This document shows, in pieces, positions 22,971-35,351 of a DNA stretch of 64,000 nt. The notes beneath the pieces are model-generated. The model was given only the letters and a program-made list of their open reading frames with translations, did not search any database and was not told where the DNA came from. Numbering within the stretch: position 1 is the first letter of the stretch; each line of letters begins with the position of its first letter. This DNA is from Welwitschia mirabilis (lineage: Eukaryota > Gnetophyta > Gnetopsida > Welwitschiales), in assembly GCA_051453625.1 (NCBI GenBank), contig JBOZIK010000001.1, positions 240,781,717-240,845,716 of the forward strand, read 5' to 3'. The translations under genes were made by a program, and so were the position numbers.

Positions 22971-23419
22971 ATAGCTTTTAAGCTTTGTATCGCCTCTTTT
23001 TTAATGTAAGAATATAATATATATTTAGTATTTCTCAAAAAAGGAAAAACATGTATATTAAAACAACATAAAAAAATAAACTTATTTAATTAATTAAGAG
23101 CAAGATACACATGAAAGAAAAAATATACAATGTTATGATGGTCATATCATATCACATATTATGACAATCTATCCTTTGGAATGATGGAAGCAAAATTGGT
23201 ATCTTCAACTTGAACTAAGTTTAGCCTTAAAAAGAAATTCTTCGTCTTAAATAGAGGTAGCCTCTTTGTTATGAGATTTGTAACTTGTTATTAAGTTGAA
23301 ATGTATTTGAGCCTTACAACTCCTTTTTTGACTTTATCTTTGATGAAATAATATTTGATTCCAATGTGCTTTGACTTCTTGAAAAGGATTTGCTCTTAAG
23401 AAAGTAAAATGGCTAGCAT

Positions 23420-23690
23420 CTTATCAATAAACATATCAACTAGTGTTCCACATTAATTTGTAGCTATTCAGACAATTTAAAAATCCATACCACATGTTGA
23501 AAAGCATCAACCATAGAAATATATTTATCCTTAGTTGATAATAATGAAATTAAGGTTTTTTTTAAGTTTTCAATAAATTGGATTATCTTTGTGAAGAGTT
23601 ATGATACTTTAAGTGGATTTTCTATCATCTAGACTTCCATCCCAATCAGCATAAATAAACCATGTAATCTTCCATCTCCTTTTTCAAACT
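23420..23690 (-). pseudogene. copia RNase H remnant of element D
   Basis: The reverse strand reads YADWDGSLDDRKST near 23665-23625 (family ADWAG...DRKSTSG). Further on, LLSTKDKYISMVDAFQHVVW near 23550-23490 corresponds to the ...LSSTEAEY..A..A..E..W end. Stops and small shifts separate the two. Confidence 0.8.
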
Positions 23691-24585
23691 ATAAGTCATA
23701 ATTCAAAGTTTTCAACATATTCCTAAGAATGTGCTTCAATGCAATCAAATGATTTTCTCTTGGTTTAGTTATAAATCTACTCATAAAAGAAGATACAAAC
23801 TTAATATCTGATCTAGTATGGTAAAGAGACCTAAGAGAGGTAATCATACTTCTATATAGTGATGCATTAATCATTCTTAAGCTATCCTTTAAGGAAAAGG
23901 TATTGATGTTGCCTTTGAATCATGAAGGCATTACTTATCCATGTTGGCTCATGCAAACTTACTTTGATCTATGCACATACAATCTTTACCTTGGTCAACT
24001 TGAATGTTAAGAAAATACTTCAAAATGCCTAAATATTTCATCTTAAATTCAAATGTCATCTCTTTTTTGAATTCATCAACCAACTTGTGAGAGGATGTAA
24101 AGAACACAATATCATCAACATAAAAAGAAGTCATAATGAACTCATCATTCTCATGTTTGAAATATAATATGGACTCTGAAATGCATGACTTGTAGCTTCT
24201 TTTAATGAGGTAATCATTAATTTTTATAAACCAAGCCCTTTAATCTTGATTCAATACACATAGAACCTTTTTTAAATTATAAACCTTATGCTTCTGGCCT
24301 TTAATGACATATCTTATAAGTTAAAAAATACAAACTTCCTCTTTTAAGTAACCATTTAAGAACACACTATTTACATCCATTTGATGTAGATTATTCCTAC
24401 CATGCATTACCAATTAATTTATTAATTTAATTGTTTCAAACCTTGCCACTAGTGCAAATATTTCTTCATAATCAATGTGTTTCTTTTGTTTTTAGCTTCT
24501 TACTACTAACCTTACCTTNNNNNNNNNNGTCATGATGGTTATTATTTCTTTGTCCATTGCCTCTCTCCACATTGGAGATGTAATT
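23689..24585 (-). pseudogene. copia reverse transcriptase remnant of element D
   Basis: N-terminal MWREAMDKEI lies near 24580-24540 and the active-site SFYVDDIV reads at 24105-24131 (YVDD 24111-24122). The C-terminal block SLYRSMITSLRSLYHTRSDI then SRFITKPRENH lies at 23870-23740, the YR.M.GSL.YL..TRPDI...SRF...P...H pattern of copia RT. An N gap (24519-24528) and several stops interrupt it. Confidence 0.9.
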
Positions 24586-24839
24586 GCTTCATCAACTAAA
24601 TTTGGCTCACTTATCAAGGTTGAATAAGCAACATGAGTACAGTTTACCTAACTTCTTCTAATTGTTGTATTGAAATTTCAATCAAGAATTTGAATTGAAG
24701 AATGATATCTTAAAAAATTTGATGAAATTTGTGGTTAAGTGAAAGTGACTTTTGAATGTACATTATCTTCTCCATTTATGAAGTGTCCAAGCCTAAGCTT
24801 GAGTTCATCAAACTTCACATCTCTTGAAATGAAGTATTT

Positions 24840-25800
24840 ATATCTGATATGATCAAAGGAATGGTATGCATAAGCATTAATATCATAGCCAACAAAAATG
24901 CATTTTTTGCTTCTTGCATCTTGTTTTGATGTTAATTAATTTGAAATATGCACCCAACATATGCAGCCAAATATTTCTAAATGAGATAGCACTAGTGCTC
25001 TTTTGAAAATGAACTCATAAGATGTTTTACCTTTGTTGCCTAATGTAATAACTCTATTAAGAAGATAAGTTATTATTATAATAGCCTCACCCTAATATGT
25101 ATTTGACAACTTGGCTTAAAGAAGCAAATATCTGACCATTTCTTGTATTATGCCACTTTTTCTATCTGAAATGCCATTAAATTAAGGAGAATAGACAGAT
25201 ATTCTTTGTTTTTGAATGTCACATTCATTACAAAATTGCACAAACTTTTCATTAATGAATTCACCACAGTTGTCACCCCTAATTTCTTTGATTTTTATGT
25301 CCAATTAATTTTCAACATTGGTCTTGAAAAATTTGGAGGAGAAGAAAGCCTCATCATTTGAATTCAATATGAAAGACCAAATATATCTAAAATAATCATG
25401 CATAATCACCATAAAATACCTAGAGATTTTGAATGTATAAGATCACATTAGTCCAACAAGATCTCTATGAATTAACTCCAATGGTTGTGTCTTCCTCTCC
25501 ATTATGTTGTTATGAGAACTTGTCCTTTATTTGTCTCTAATGCATGTTTCATACATTTCATTTGGAATGGAAGAGGATTTGATTTAAAACACGCTTTGCT
25601 CTTTTGTCATCTTAATAATATTATGATATGTGCAATGGCCTAACCTAATGTGCCATAAAATTGAATCATCTTTAATCAAAAGAGACATAGGAATTAATTC
25701 TAACATTTGTTGTGCTTGTTATCTACCAAAGGTAATTAATGCATAAATCTAGTTTGACAATCTTTTGAGATTATATGTAATGCCTTGATTAACTCTGATT
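24840..25800 (-). pseudogene. copia integrase remnant of element D
   Basis: The reverse strand gives KEIRGDNCGEF at about 25295-25259 (family LRSDNGGEF). NGISDRK follows near 25180, then YLLNRVITLGNKGKTSYE near 25075-25025, and HLEIFGC and KKCIFVGYD near 24985-24880. This is the copia integrase core and its C-terminal GYS-like region in the right order. Catalytic Asp in the RGDN block is kept, but stops occur within the frame. Confidence 0.85.
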
Positions 25801-26299
25801 GCATAACTAGACTCATCAAATAAAACTTTGATTCATTTTGATATTATTTGTCTAATAAAAAGGAGACAATTAGATAACTTTGGAACAAAAAAACATCATG
25901 CACAATAATGTACCTGCGATGATCCAAGATGAGCTTAACATCATTAATGCCTTCAAATTTAATGCACCATCTCTCACTTTAATAGAACCTAAATTTAGGG
26001 GCCTAAAATTTTGAAACATATCTTGAAGCATGCAATATCTCCCATTCATCAAGAAGAATCAAGAGTTTTTTTTCATGATCATGGCTGAAGAATTTGAAGG
26101 CCCTTCTTCAATACCTTTTATTTTATCATTTTGCCCCTGTGATGAAACTCATATATCATCATCTTATGAATTAGATGTATTTTCTTCAATTGATAAGAAT
26201 GGAGAGCCAATCTTTAACCAACATTTATCTTTAGTTTATCATAGTTTTTTACAATTTGTGAACTAAACATTGCTTTGCTTTTAATTTGAAGGTTATCCA

Positions 26300-27240
26300 T
26301 ATGATGAAGAGTTATTGAAAGAGAAATTTCCTCTTCCTCTAAAATTATATTATCTTTTACCTTTTGGATTTAGACCTTTGTCTCTTTGTTGTCCTCTAAA
26401 ATTTTGATTGCCACCTCTAAAAGTCTAAAAATTTTGTGCTTATTACCCTTCTTGGCTTTGATAATTTGTTCTTTCTCTACTACTTTTGTTTCTTCCTCCT
26501 TTAGCATGTTGATTTCTTGCTAAAAATGCATTATTATTTGAGTTGTCACATATTTTCAAATCCTTCAAGCTCTTCAACTGAGTAGCTAACTCATCACTCA
26601 TATAGACATGAAGATCTTTGGTTTAGAAAGTAATGATTATGCACAGCTCGTACCTATGATTATTGTAAAATGCATGAATCAACCTATCAATCTTTTACCT
26701 AGCACTAATTCCAAAATCATTGTTATCTAAATTTTATAAAGTTATATATATTCTATCATAAAAATGATTAAGCGATTCACCTCTTTGAATATAAAGATTA
26801 TCAAATTCCTTTCTATACCTCATTTGTTTAATTTGTCTATTTTGAACTGTGCCTTCGAATTTTGATTGAAGCTAGTCTTAACACTTCTTTGATATGCCTT
26901 TGATAACTATTCTTGCACCAATCACTTCTGATACTAAAGTGCATATTATCATTTTGGCTAAAGCATCTAACTTTTAGTTTAAGTCATGTTTACTCTTTTA
27001 TCCTCTATTTAACACATTCAAATTTGGAGGAGAGAAAAGTCTATTCGCTATAACATTCCAACACTCATTGATTTGTAATAAGGATTTCATCAAATGAGAT
27101 GAGTATGAGAAATTTTGTGATCCATTGAAAAGAGCAAAGCATTTTGGAATTTCCTTGGTCATCACTTTAAAGTTGAATTGAAACAAACTTACTTTCAATG
27201 AAGAAATATCCACAGACCTAGGTTTTAAAGTGATCTATTA
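26300..27240 (-). pseudogene. copia gag remnant of element D
   Basis: Reading leftward, an N-terminal part lies at 27213-26998, with WNVIANRLFSPPN near its end. KRYRKEFDNLYIQRGESLNHFYDRI follows near 26820-26745, fitting the UBN2 pattern (...FE.LKM.EGES...F.R...). The downstream Asn/Arg/Gly-rich part near 26530-26370 is where a knuckle would lie; I cannot recover one. Several stops. Confidence 0.65.
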
Positions 27241-27249
27241 ATCTTTTGT

Positions 27250-27261
27250 GCTCTGAAACTA
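27250..27261 (-). other. Primer-binding site of element D
   Basis: The reverse strand reads TAGTTTCAGAGC, 10 of 12 bases of the tRNA-Met type TGGTATCAGAGC, three bases inside the right LTR. Confidence 0.75.
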
Positions 27262-27264
27262 CTT

Positions 27265-28098
27265 TGCTAGCAAAAGCCTAGTAGGCCTGTTTGCTAATTT
27301 AAATTGAAGATGTATTTGATGTTGAAAGATATCTATAGGATGTATAGATGTGCTTGATGTATCGGATGTCTACCTTTAAAGCTCTATGATTCAATTTTTT
27401 CTTTCTAATAGGGTTTCAGTTTTATAAAGACATATCTGGACTTGACAGACATATATTTCATATATTATAGACATTATCTCATTGAGAGACATCTATCCTT
27501 AAAATCACCTAAAAACTAAGTTTTATGTAGATGTTTTTGAGGCTGATAGATGTCTATTTTTTGAATTATAAATGTCTATCTATTTGAAAGACATCTGTCC
27601 TATAAGTCATTTTGAAAACGAGGTTCAAAAAATACAGAAATGAAGTTCTAATGATAAAATTTGATGGCTAAGTCATCTACCATCATATCTAGATCAAATA
27701 AAACACTTAAAAAGTGAATTTAGAGTCTCAAAAAATCATTCTTTAAGGATCTTTGATCAAATATGAAAATCTTTTCCTCCTTCTATGAAATAACATAAGC
27801 ATCTCTTTAAATGATCATATCCTTGCCTAAGAGCTCTTGAAATGAGTCTTCACTCCCACAAATTTTTATTCATCTCTTCAAGAGGTAACAAGCTTTTTAT
27901 ACTTGAAGTAGATGATTTTCCATTCCACTCACCAATGTGGGATAAATCCCTTTTTCGTTTTCTAAAAACATAATTTCCTAAAACCTATGTTGAAACAACA
28001 TAGAAAAATAAACCTAACTAACTAATTAACACTAAAACACATATTAAAAATAACATGTGCCATGTTATGATAGTCACATCATATCACATATTATGACA
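27265..28098 (-). repeat. Right (5') LTR of element D
   Basis: 834 bp, plus-strand start TGCTAGCAAAAGCC, end CATATTATGACA. Pairs with 20203-23166. Flanked on the right by AACAC, the TSD partner of AATAC. Confidence 0.85.
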
Positions 28099-28960
28099 AA
28101 CACAATGGGTGGGTAAACTGAGGGATTGTGGATCACTTTTTGGCCTTTACAAAAACCTGTTTTAGGGAATTCAAAGATGGGGTGAAACACTGCATAACTA
28201 TAAACAAACCAAACTCTTCTGAAGTATTAGCATACAATGAAACAGAAAAGGACTCAATTTGCTAAAGATCAATACCATGCATTCCACAAATTCGCCATTT
28301 TCAGAAAAAGAGCCATTTTCAGAGAAAGAATTCCAACGGACTTATCTATTCTCCGAAATTTTCATCTCGGTCTGGGCCATCGATATCCGGAATCTTCTAT
28401 TTTAATCCCTTTTTGGCAAAGCGCTGATTTAACAGTAGATTACCCCAAGAAAAAATGAGGAGTGTGGAACGGATCGACATTAACAGGAAGAAGATTGGAC
28501 AAAAGAAAAAAGCAAGGTGCATCAGATAAGGCTGAGGTGGTAAGTAGAGAAGCTCTGCATCCAAAGGAGAAACCACGAAAATAATTTTTCCCCCCTTCAA
28601 AGGCAGCGAAGCTACGAGAGATCGCTGTGTAGACAGCATGGAAAAAGCTGCAAAGGAGGCTCCGTCAAAAGGGAGATCAGCTTGCCAATGAAGCTGCATA
28701 GAGAATGACCGGCAGTGTGCGGACCAGCAGAGAAGTCCATGGATACAGTAGTGGCAAGGTTGTGGATAAGACAGCGGGACGGCCATCCAAAGAGATTGGC
28801 CGTCTTCAGACTGCGTTATGAGGAAAGAAGGCGGCAAGGGTGGCAGGGAGGAATCCACAATGTAGAGCCATCACGGTGGCTACAAGTCCGTCTTCACCGA
28901 TATCATTCTCGGGACCTTTCTTCTGTGTGTATGGGTGCGACGTCTATTAAATAATCTTCC
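28099..28960. other. GC-richer, CpG-bearing island, unidentified
   Basis: Immediately right of element D, base composition changes: CG dinucleotides become frequent (GCGAAGCTACGAGAGATCGC near 28605-28625; GGTGCGACGTC near 28933) and AT runs stop, until about 28960. A minus-strand frame of 153 codons (28397-28858) and plus-strand frames at 28237-28458 and 28715-28954 overlap. One plus frame starting at 28456 reads MRSVERIDINRKKIGQKKK before a stop. None matches a family I know. Options: part of a single-copy gene or its promoter and first exon, an inserted organellar fragment, or a young repeat not yet decayed. I cannot choose between them. Confidence 0.5.
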
Positions 28961-30038
28961 AAGATTGATGTATGTTAGCCACTTTCTTTAATGATTTACG
29001 AAACAGAGCCATCCTCAAATTTCAAAATATTCCCTTACGCACATATTGTTGAAACAATCATTTTAAATTAATTTCGTGGTTAAGCATACTCATTCGTAAT
29101 TGAAATGGCAGCATAGACGTTGTTTTCTTCGCGAACTAGGGCAATTACCATTTAATTCCAAAAAAAATAAAACATGACAAGGCCTTTGTATTCATTGTCA
29201 CATTAGTTTCAAGGTCTGGAAATAGAATAGTCCTTAATTTGATTTTGAAAGTCAGATCTGTCACACTCTTTGATCTAAGCTAATCTTAAAATTTAGATGA
29301 GATTGTAACCTATGTAAACCTCACTACAGTTCTTAATAGGTGGCATGCAAAGATGGTGGCCTAACAGCTGAATTATAGAAATATTTCTCCTAACCCCATC
29401 TTTCGACATTCTTAGTGGTCTTTAGTTTGAAAATGAATTTCAAAAATTTAGGTTAACTTCCCTATTAATTAGAAAAAAGAATATTCATTTTTCTAATATA
29501 AATTTTCTCTCGTAAGCCTTTAGGAATTTGTGAAATTGCAGTTTAAAAAAAAATAAAAGAAAACAAAGTGTGTTATTCCACTATCGAATCTCCTTTAAAG
29601 TTTAATTTGTACGATTTGTTCAAGAGAAAATAGACATTACAAAAAATTAGTCATAACAGTTTGGTGTTAAAAAGAGGACTTTAAGTAAGACATTGCACGA
29701 GAAAATCAAAAATAAAAAAATTTTAAGTTGCAAAATTGAGTTGTTCGCCTCGGTCAAAGAGTAAACAACTTAGAATGACCTATAAAATAAAATCTTACTC
29801 CTTTTAAATGATAATATGGTAATTATAACGATTAAATTTGCTTAATGGTTATTAAATGTTTAACATGACATTTATAGCCTTCAAATATTTATTATTAAAA
29901 TTGATGAGCAAAAATATGTAAAAAATACAATGTCAACAACTTTGTTATAATTCAAATTCATCACATGTGTTATAATTATAAAGTTCACCAATACGGAGGA
30001 TGTTGAACTCAAAAATTTTAGTAATCATAATTCATCCT
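28961..30038. other. AT-rich stretch, no feature recognised
   Basis: Composition returns to the window norm. No domain, LTR or tandem array was seen. CpG is slightly more common than elsewhere near 29090-29130 and 29740-29760. Confidence 0.5.
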
Positions 30039-30560
30039 TGTTCGAAATTTGACGTCTAATGCTTTAGGTGTTAAGTTTTTTGGATTAATCATGGAAGCAG
30101 TTTAAGTAAGTTACTAAAGCCTTAGGTTGATCCGTGATAGCAAAAAATAAAAAAAAAAAAAAAAGGAGGATCAAAAAGGGGAAAAAAATCAAACTTTGTC
30201 TTATACGAAATGTTTACTAATGAGTAATTAAATATTTATTAATAAAACAATGAGTCAACATTACACATAATGTTTCATAATTGTACTTAAATGGGTGGTT
30301 CATAGACAAATCACGTGCCTAAGTCTTTGACTTACGCTTGTATGACTCTTAGTGTTTTTTCACACTTCTTATTCAATTGATGGATATTGATGATGTTGTT
30401 ATTCTTTTACTCATGCATATTTTTAATGAATGATCTTTAGCTTTATATCATGTTTTGCTAATGATAAAAAGGCATTTTTGGATATGAAATTAAACATGTT
30501 GTTTTATGTTTCATTAACCAAGTTAACAATTATTTTATAAATTATATTAACTTATTAATA
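30039..30560 (-). repeat. Left (3') LTR of the 30-36 kb element
   Basis: Shares with 35352-35854 the runs AGTTT(A/T)... AAGTAA(G/A)TTA(C/T)TAAAGC, CAAACTTTGT(C/A)TTATA, ATAAAA(C/T)(A/G)ATGA and ATGAAA(T)TAAACATGTTGTTT, all in order. About 520 bp. An A-rich run lies at about 30143-30166. Confidence 0.85.
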
Positions 30561-31330
30561 TTCCCTTAATTTTAACTCGATTTCACACTTTTAGATTCTA
30601 ATCATCTAAATTTGCCTTTGGTTTTTTCCTTTTGATTCATCTCCTTTTTGAATTAATTTGTTATTGTTAATTTATGTTTTTAATTGATTTTATCATCTTT
30701 AGAATTATTTTATAATGACTTCATCTTCTTGACTTCATCTTAGGAATAAATAGAACAATAATGTTGCAAAAACTTCATCAATTCTAGTTTCCTAAGCACC
30801 TTGTTTCACGTTAGTGTTATATTGGTGGCTAGCCATTCTTTTATTGATTCCCTTACTTTAATACTTTAACTTCAATTTTTTTCATCTTAAACTAGCAAAC
30901 TATTTCTTCAGCAATTAGTATTATTTGTTTTTTGGAAGATGACTTATTAATAAAAAAAGGTTTTAAGTATTTGTTTTGTGTTAGGTCTTATTTTGTCTCT
31001 AAATGAAGCTATGAAATAATATAAACATAAATACTTTGCATTACTTCTTTTTTTATTATTTTAGTAAGAATTAGATTTTTACAAGGTAGACATACAAGGT
31101 AAAACAGGATTTTTTTTTTTTTTTTTTTTGATATAACAAAGGTAAGTTGCTGGTTGACTGGTTTATGATGTATTCAAATTTGCCTGGTTTATCAATAAAT
31201 TCTTCATTGATTGGTTTAGTTTAATCAAATGGTTCAACTAGATTGGCTAGTTGATTAATTTTTCTAGCACTTTTTTTAGGCTACTGAGGTTACTTCTTAG
31301 CTACCATAGGCTCATAAGGCTTTTATTGTA

Positions 31331-31720
31331 CTAAGATCTAGGCTTGATGTACTTCCTAAATTTGAGCATAAAGGTTATTAATAGTGCTTCATGCTTCGTT
31401 GAGTTTTTTAACTTTCTTATCCCTTTCTTAAGATATCTAGTTCTTCTTTCCTTTAAGTTGAGTGGCTTCGGACTATCCACAAAAGATAGACACCTCTTCT
31501 TACACCCTTCCCTGCTTGTAATTTGGAACTTACTATCTAAAGGGCTCAACATGGAGGCATGCCCCAACCTGCAACTATGGCAAAAAAACCCCCATCCACC
31601 ATACAATATAGGCCATATAGACCCAGTTCCATACCCTGGCACATACAATATGCTAGCCATTGATGTGATTCTTTCTGGTACATGGTGGATGGAATCGTTT
31701 GATGTATGAAATAACATAAG
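31331..31720 (-). pseudogene. Possible gag fragment with CX2C...H motif
   Basis: The reverse strand, in a frame open from 31774 to 31331, reads GGWGFFCHSCRLGHA (31594-31555). Cys-X2-Cys-X3-His resembles a degraded zinc knuckle. It is followed by a Lys/Arg-rich stretch. Base composition is richer in G+C than its surroundings. I do not recognise the family. Confidence 0.4.
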
Positions 31721-33090
31721 CCTTGTTATGCAACACAACCAGCTATGATGCAATGAGGTGAAGACTATATTCAATGCGCTTTATGGACAAGTGTAATTGC
31801 TTTCCCTTAATGTGTTTTTGAGGAGTTGATAAAGTGCATCTCTTTTTTTATCACTTTCAAGACCTGATCATTTTCACAGATGTATTTGTTTTGGATCTCA
31901 ATTTTAGACAACTCAAATACTTTATGAAATTTAATGTAAAGTTCATCAATTTCTTATATCTTCCTATTGACCTCTTCTCGAAGTTATTGGTTTTGCTGTT
32001 CTAGCCATAATATATCTGACTTATTCAATTTCACTTGTGTTGCTCTTTTATTAATTTTTTTTCTTTTTTTTACTTTTTATTTTTAGGTCAAAGGACATAA
32101 TACATTATTACCTAGACTTTTCGTACTAATATTATCTCTAAAAGTTTAATACTTTATGCAAGTATATTATATAGATCTCTAATCCATGAACTTACTAGCT
32201 CCTTTAAAATTTCCCGATTCTCATTATCAACATACCATTCTATAACTTTGCTATATGTCATAAGGTTTTTGACAAAATCCTATGTAACTGTGCAAGAAAT
32301 AATGTTAAAGGAATGATGATAAGTGTAGCTATCTTACTTTGCCTGCAATAATAAAATTTACACACTATCTTTAAGTTTACACATAAATTTTACTCACTTT
32401 TCATATGCATAGTAGGATGGATAAAGTATGAATGCTTTTAATGCTTTGGATTGTAATTTTTAACATATCACCAAAGGTTTATTCTTACTTCAAGGGCCGC
32501 TTTTCCTTTTCTTTAGCTAGTGTGATGGTTGTCTTAAGGAGTTGCTTTAATGAACTTGATTTTTCTTACATTCATAGCAATTTTGGTACTCCAACACTTG
32601 GTACAACATACCACTGAGTAAAATGATGTTCTTGGATCATGAATCTAAGAATGATTCTTTTGCATTCTTTTTCATCCTTACCCTTAACTTCATCATATTC
32701 ATTAATGTGGCTTGCTTAATCAAGAATATAAGTAAACATTTTAATGAAGTAGGCATTTTACTTAAAATGCTCTTTGGTGGTTTAGCATTCAGAAATAGAT
32801 TTTATTATAGAATAAAAACTAGAATTCTAGTTTATAGCCTATATGCTTCATACCTTTTTTCTAGTGAGGTTTTCTCCAATATAAATGACATGTACTATAA
32901 TCTTACACCATGATAAAATGATATTTTATTTTAAAGTTTATTTGATTTTTCAAGTTTAAAAGATGTATATGCAAGTTCTCATATGAAAGCTAATAAATAG
33001 TCTTCTTCTATTTGATGGTGTGGTAAAGTAGATATAATTTTGATCATGAACATGTATTGATTTTAGAAAGAGGCATGATTTATGCTAAAA

Positions 33091-33396
33091 TTAGCTCCAC
33101 CAATCCTTTATAATATGGAATGATGTCTGTGAAAAATATGTTTCACTTAGTATAGTAGAATACCCATTTATCAAATTTTTTAAAAATGTGTATCCCATGT
33201 CCTCCTTTTCATAGGGCAAGATCATCTTTATGTCTTCAAAGGTTACATCTATTATTTTATTAAAACTTCCTAGAGCAAGACAAAATGGTTTAAGTGTTAC
33301 AAAATGTGCTTCCTTATGCATGACTATGGATTCATCCTCATAGGTGCTTAACCAAAATATTACCTGAGCATTTACAACTTCATTTGATGTTAGCAA
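33091..33396 (-). pseudogene. Unidentified coding-like fragment, possibly gag N-terminus
   Basis: A 101-codon frame with ordinary globular composition (IFWLSTYEDESIVMHKEAHF, then FCLALGSFNKIIDVTFEDI), unlike the low-complexity frames nearby. It lies between the 5' LTR and the knuckle-like fragment in the element's reading direction, as a gag N-terminal part would. I cannot name the domain. Confidence 0.4.
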
Positions 33397-35336
33397 TCAG
33401 GAATAAATTATCTAATCCTATCGTTCTAACTTATTTAATGTTTTTTATGATGTTGTGGTATATCATCTATTTATCGCAAAATTATTAGTAAAGCAAAAAT
33501 TGAATAGCATATGAATTTCTAGTAGAACTTCATCTATATTATTATAAATCATAATATACTTAAAATAGTTTGAAACTTTTTAGATAATTATCATGCATAG
33601 TGGTTTCACTCGACTTGGTAATCAAGTGGCACGTTAAGTGGATAAAAATAAAAAATCAAAATAAGTATGAAAAAAACATCATAGATATATTTTAAATAAG
33701 TAATATTAATGAATCTATTTGTAAGACTCATAAAAAATACAAAATCATGCAAGTTGTAGGAATGCATTAGCATAGTAATTTGAACTTCCAAGGTTTTCAT
33801 CTTTGAATAGGAAAAAGATAGAATAGAATGGTTATCTTTAGCTTTTTATAAATTGATTTTGCAAAATTTACTATGAAAATTCAAAATGTCTTGGGAGTTT
33901 TAATTAAATTTTCCTTTGTTTGATTTGAAAAGTTTATTTATTGTCAAATCTGGCAAGGGTTTCCACATAATTATTGTGATGAAATTATTTATCTTATAAA
34001 CTTTCAATTAAGTTAAAACTAACTTAAATAAGGAGGAAGGAAAAAGACAAAATATTGAGGCTTATATAGCCATAAAAAAAAGCTAAAACACAATCATAAG
34101 TTAAAAGTACTTATCCATGAACTTCAAAATTACCTATTTACTAATATAAATGTTGCCTTTCTTTATGTCAAAAATATATCTAGGTATTCCAATGTTCTTT
34201 CTTCTATTAGCTTTTGTTTGACAAGATGCTAATAGTTTTCATCATTCCTTCCATTTCAATGATGTCTTTTTGTGTTTCTATATATTAGTTTTATAATACA
34301 ATAAAAAATTAAAAGAGGAAGGAACCAAACGATTTAGTCTTTAATCAATTCATTCAATTTTTACCTATTTAGCTAAAATGAAATCTTATTTCTTTTCTTG
34401 TTCGAGTGCAACCATGGGATGCATATCATTTAGTAAAGAAAATACCAATGAATGATGTTAACGCTATTTCATTTTAATAGTGTTTCAAGAAGTAAGAAGG
34501 AGAGAATCAGGTCTTAATATTTCATTATAGGATAAACCATAACTTATTATACCATTTTGGCCTTTAAAATGAAAACCTTAATATTTGGAAAAGTTTTTCT
34601 TCATTAATTAAGAATAACATGACATCGACTATACTTTTAATATTATAGTCTTAAGCTTCATCACTTCTTCGACAGATGTCTATAGAACATTTCTAACATC
34701 CTTGCTTCATCTATCTTATCAAGGCCAATTTTATTGTTTTAATGCTATGAAACATAGGATCATAGTGATTTGATTGCAAGATAGAGTTCGTTATTATCTT
34801 TTAGTGCTTTATGGTATTTTGATGCTTTGGAGAAGAATATCTTTCTTTAATCCTATCAATTAACATTTCAATGTTCTTGATTTTTCTCTACAATTTCATT
34901 AACTTGAATGGTAGGATATCAATCTTAAATCAGACTACCTTTTATTTCTCATGAAACATGAATCATAAATGTTGTAACAACAGGTTTATTTTGGGATTGG
35001 TTGCTTTGACTTGCACAAATTTGATGCCTTTTTACTAGATGAAAATAACCTTTACTTCCTTCATTCTAATACTTCAAATTATAGATGAATTATTATGTTT
35101 TTAGTTCAAATCACAACTTCTACCATAACTTACATTTGGTTACCAATATTGGTTAATGAAACAAATGAATTTATTTCACTCTGTTGATAGTTAGAATCAT
35201 TTGTTTTAATTATTTTTAAACTTATATCAAAGAACTTCTTTTCTTACTATCATTTTTTATTTAGAACAAAATTATTAAGTTTATAACCTAGAGCTTCATT
35301 AGTTTCATTTTTATCATCTTAAAACTTCAACATTTG

Positions 35337-35348
35337 TCTTTAATGCCA
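35337..35348 (-). other. Degenerate primer-binding site
   Basis: The reverse strand reads TGGCATTAAAGA against the tRNA-Met type TGGTATCAGAGC: 8 of 12 match and three of the four differences are transitions. It is three bases inside the right LTR. Confidence 0.5.
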
Positions 35349-35351
35349 TCT

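Larger units (their letters stand above)
21333..23053 (+). mobile_element. Truncated LINE (plant L1-like) inserted in the D LTR
   Basis: A 1.7-kb insertion absent from the partner LTR, flanked by TATGTTAAAA (21323-21332) and TATATTAAAA (23054-23063), a 10-bp target duplication with one mismatch. The target in the partner LTR reads CTATGTTGAAACAACAT near 27989. Inside, on the plus strand, are an ORF1 with a DUF4283-like domain, a decayed zinc-knuckle region and the start of an ORF2 endonuclease. An A-rich end (CAAAAAAGGAAAAAC) follows. Most of ORF2, including the RT, is absent, so this is an internally deleted LINE. Confidence 0.8.
20203..23166 (-). repeat. Left (3') LTR of element D, interrupted by a LINE
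   Basis: Matches 27265-28098 in order: AATTTAAATTGAAGATGTATTT, the duplicated ATTATA(G/A)ATGT blocks, CATCATATCTAG(G/A)T, ACTTGAAGT(G/A)GATG, and the end ATCACATATTATGACA. Without the LINE and its duplicated target it is about 1.2 kb. It is longer than its partner by a segment at about 20780-21160 that the right LTR lacks. Confidence 0.85.
20203..28098 (-). mobile_element. Ty1/copia element D, complete but decayed, with TSD
   Basis: LTRs at 20203-23166 (carrying a LINE) and 27265-28098 bound an internal region that reads leftward: PBS 27261-27250, gag, integrase, RT with YVDD, RNase H, and a short purine stretch next to the left LTR. The flanking 5-mers AATAC (20198-20202) and AACAC (28099-28103) differ by one C/T change and are taken as the TSD. 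All reading frames have stops. D is a different copia lineage from the E family, judging by LTR sequence and by its distinct integrase and gag text. Confidence 0.85.

Noticed and set aside
28397-28858. 153-codon frame as a confident gene
   Set aside because: In GC-richer DNA with few stops such a frame can occur by chance; overlapping plus-strand frames are as long and no family is recognised.
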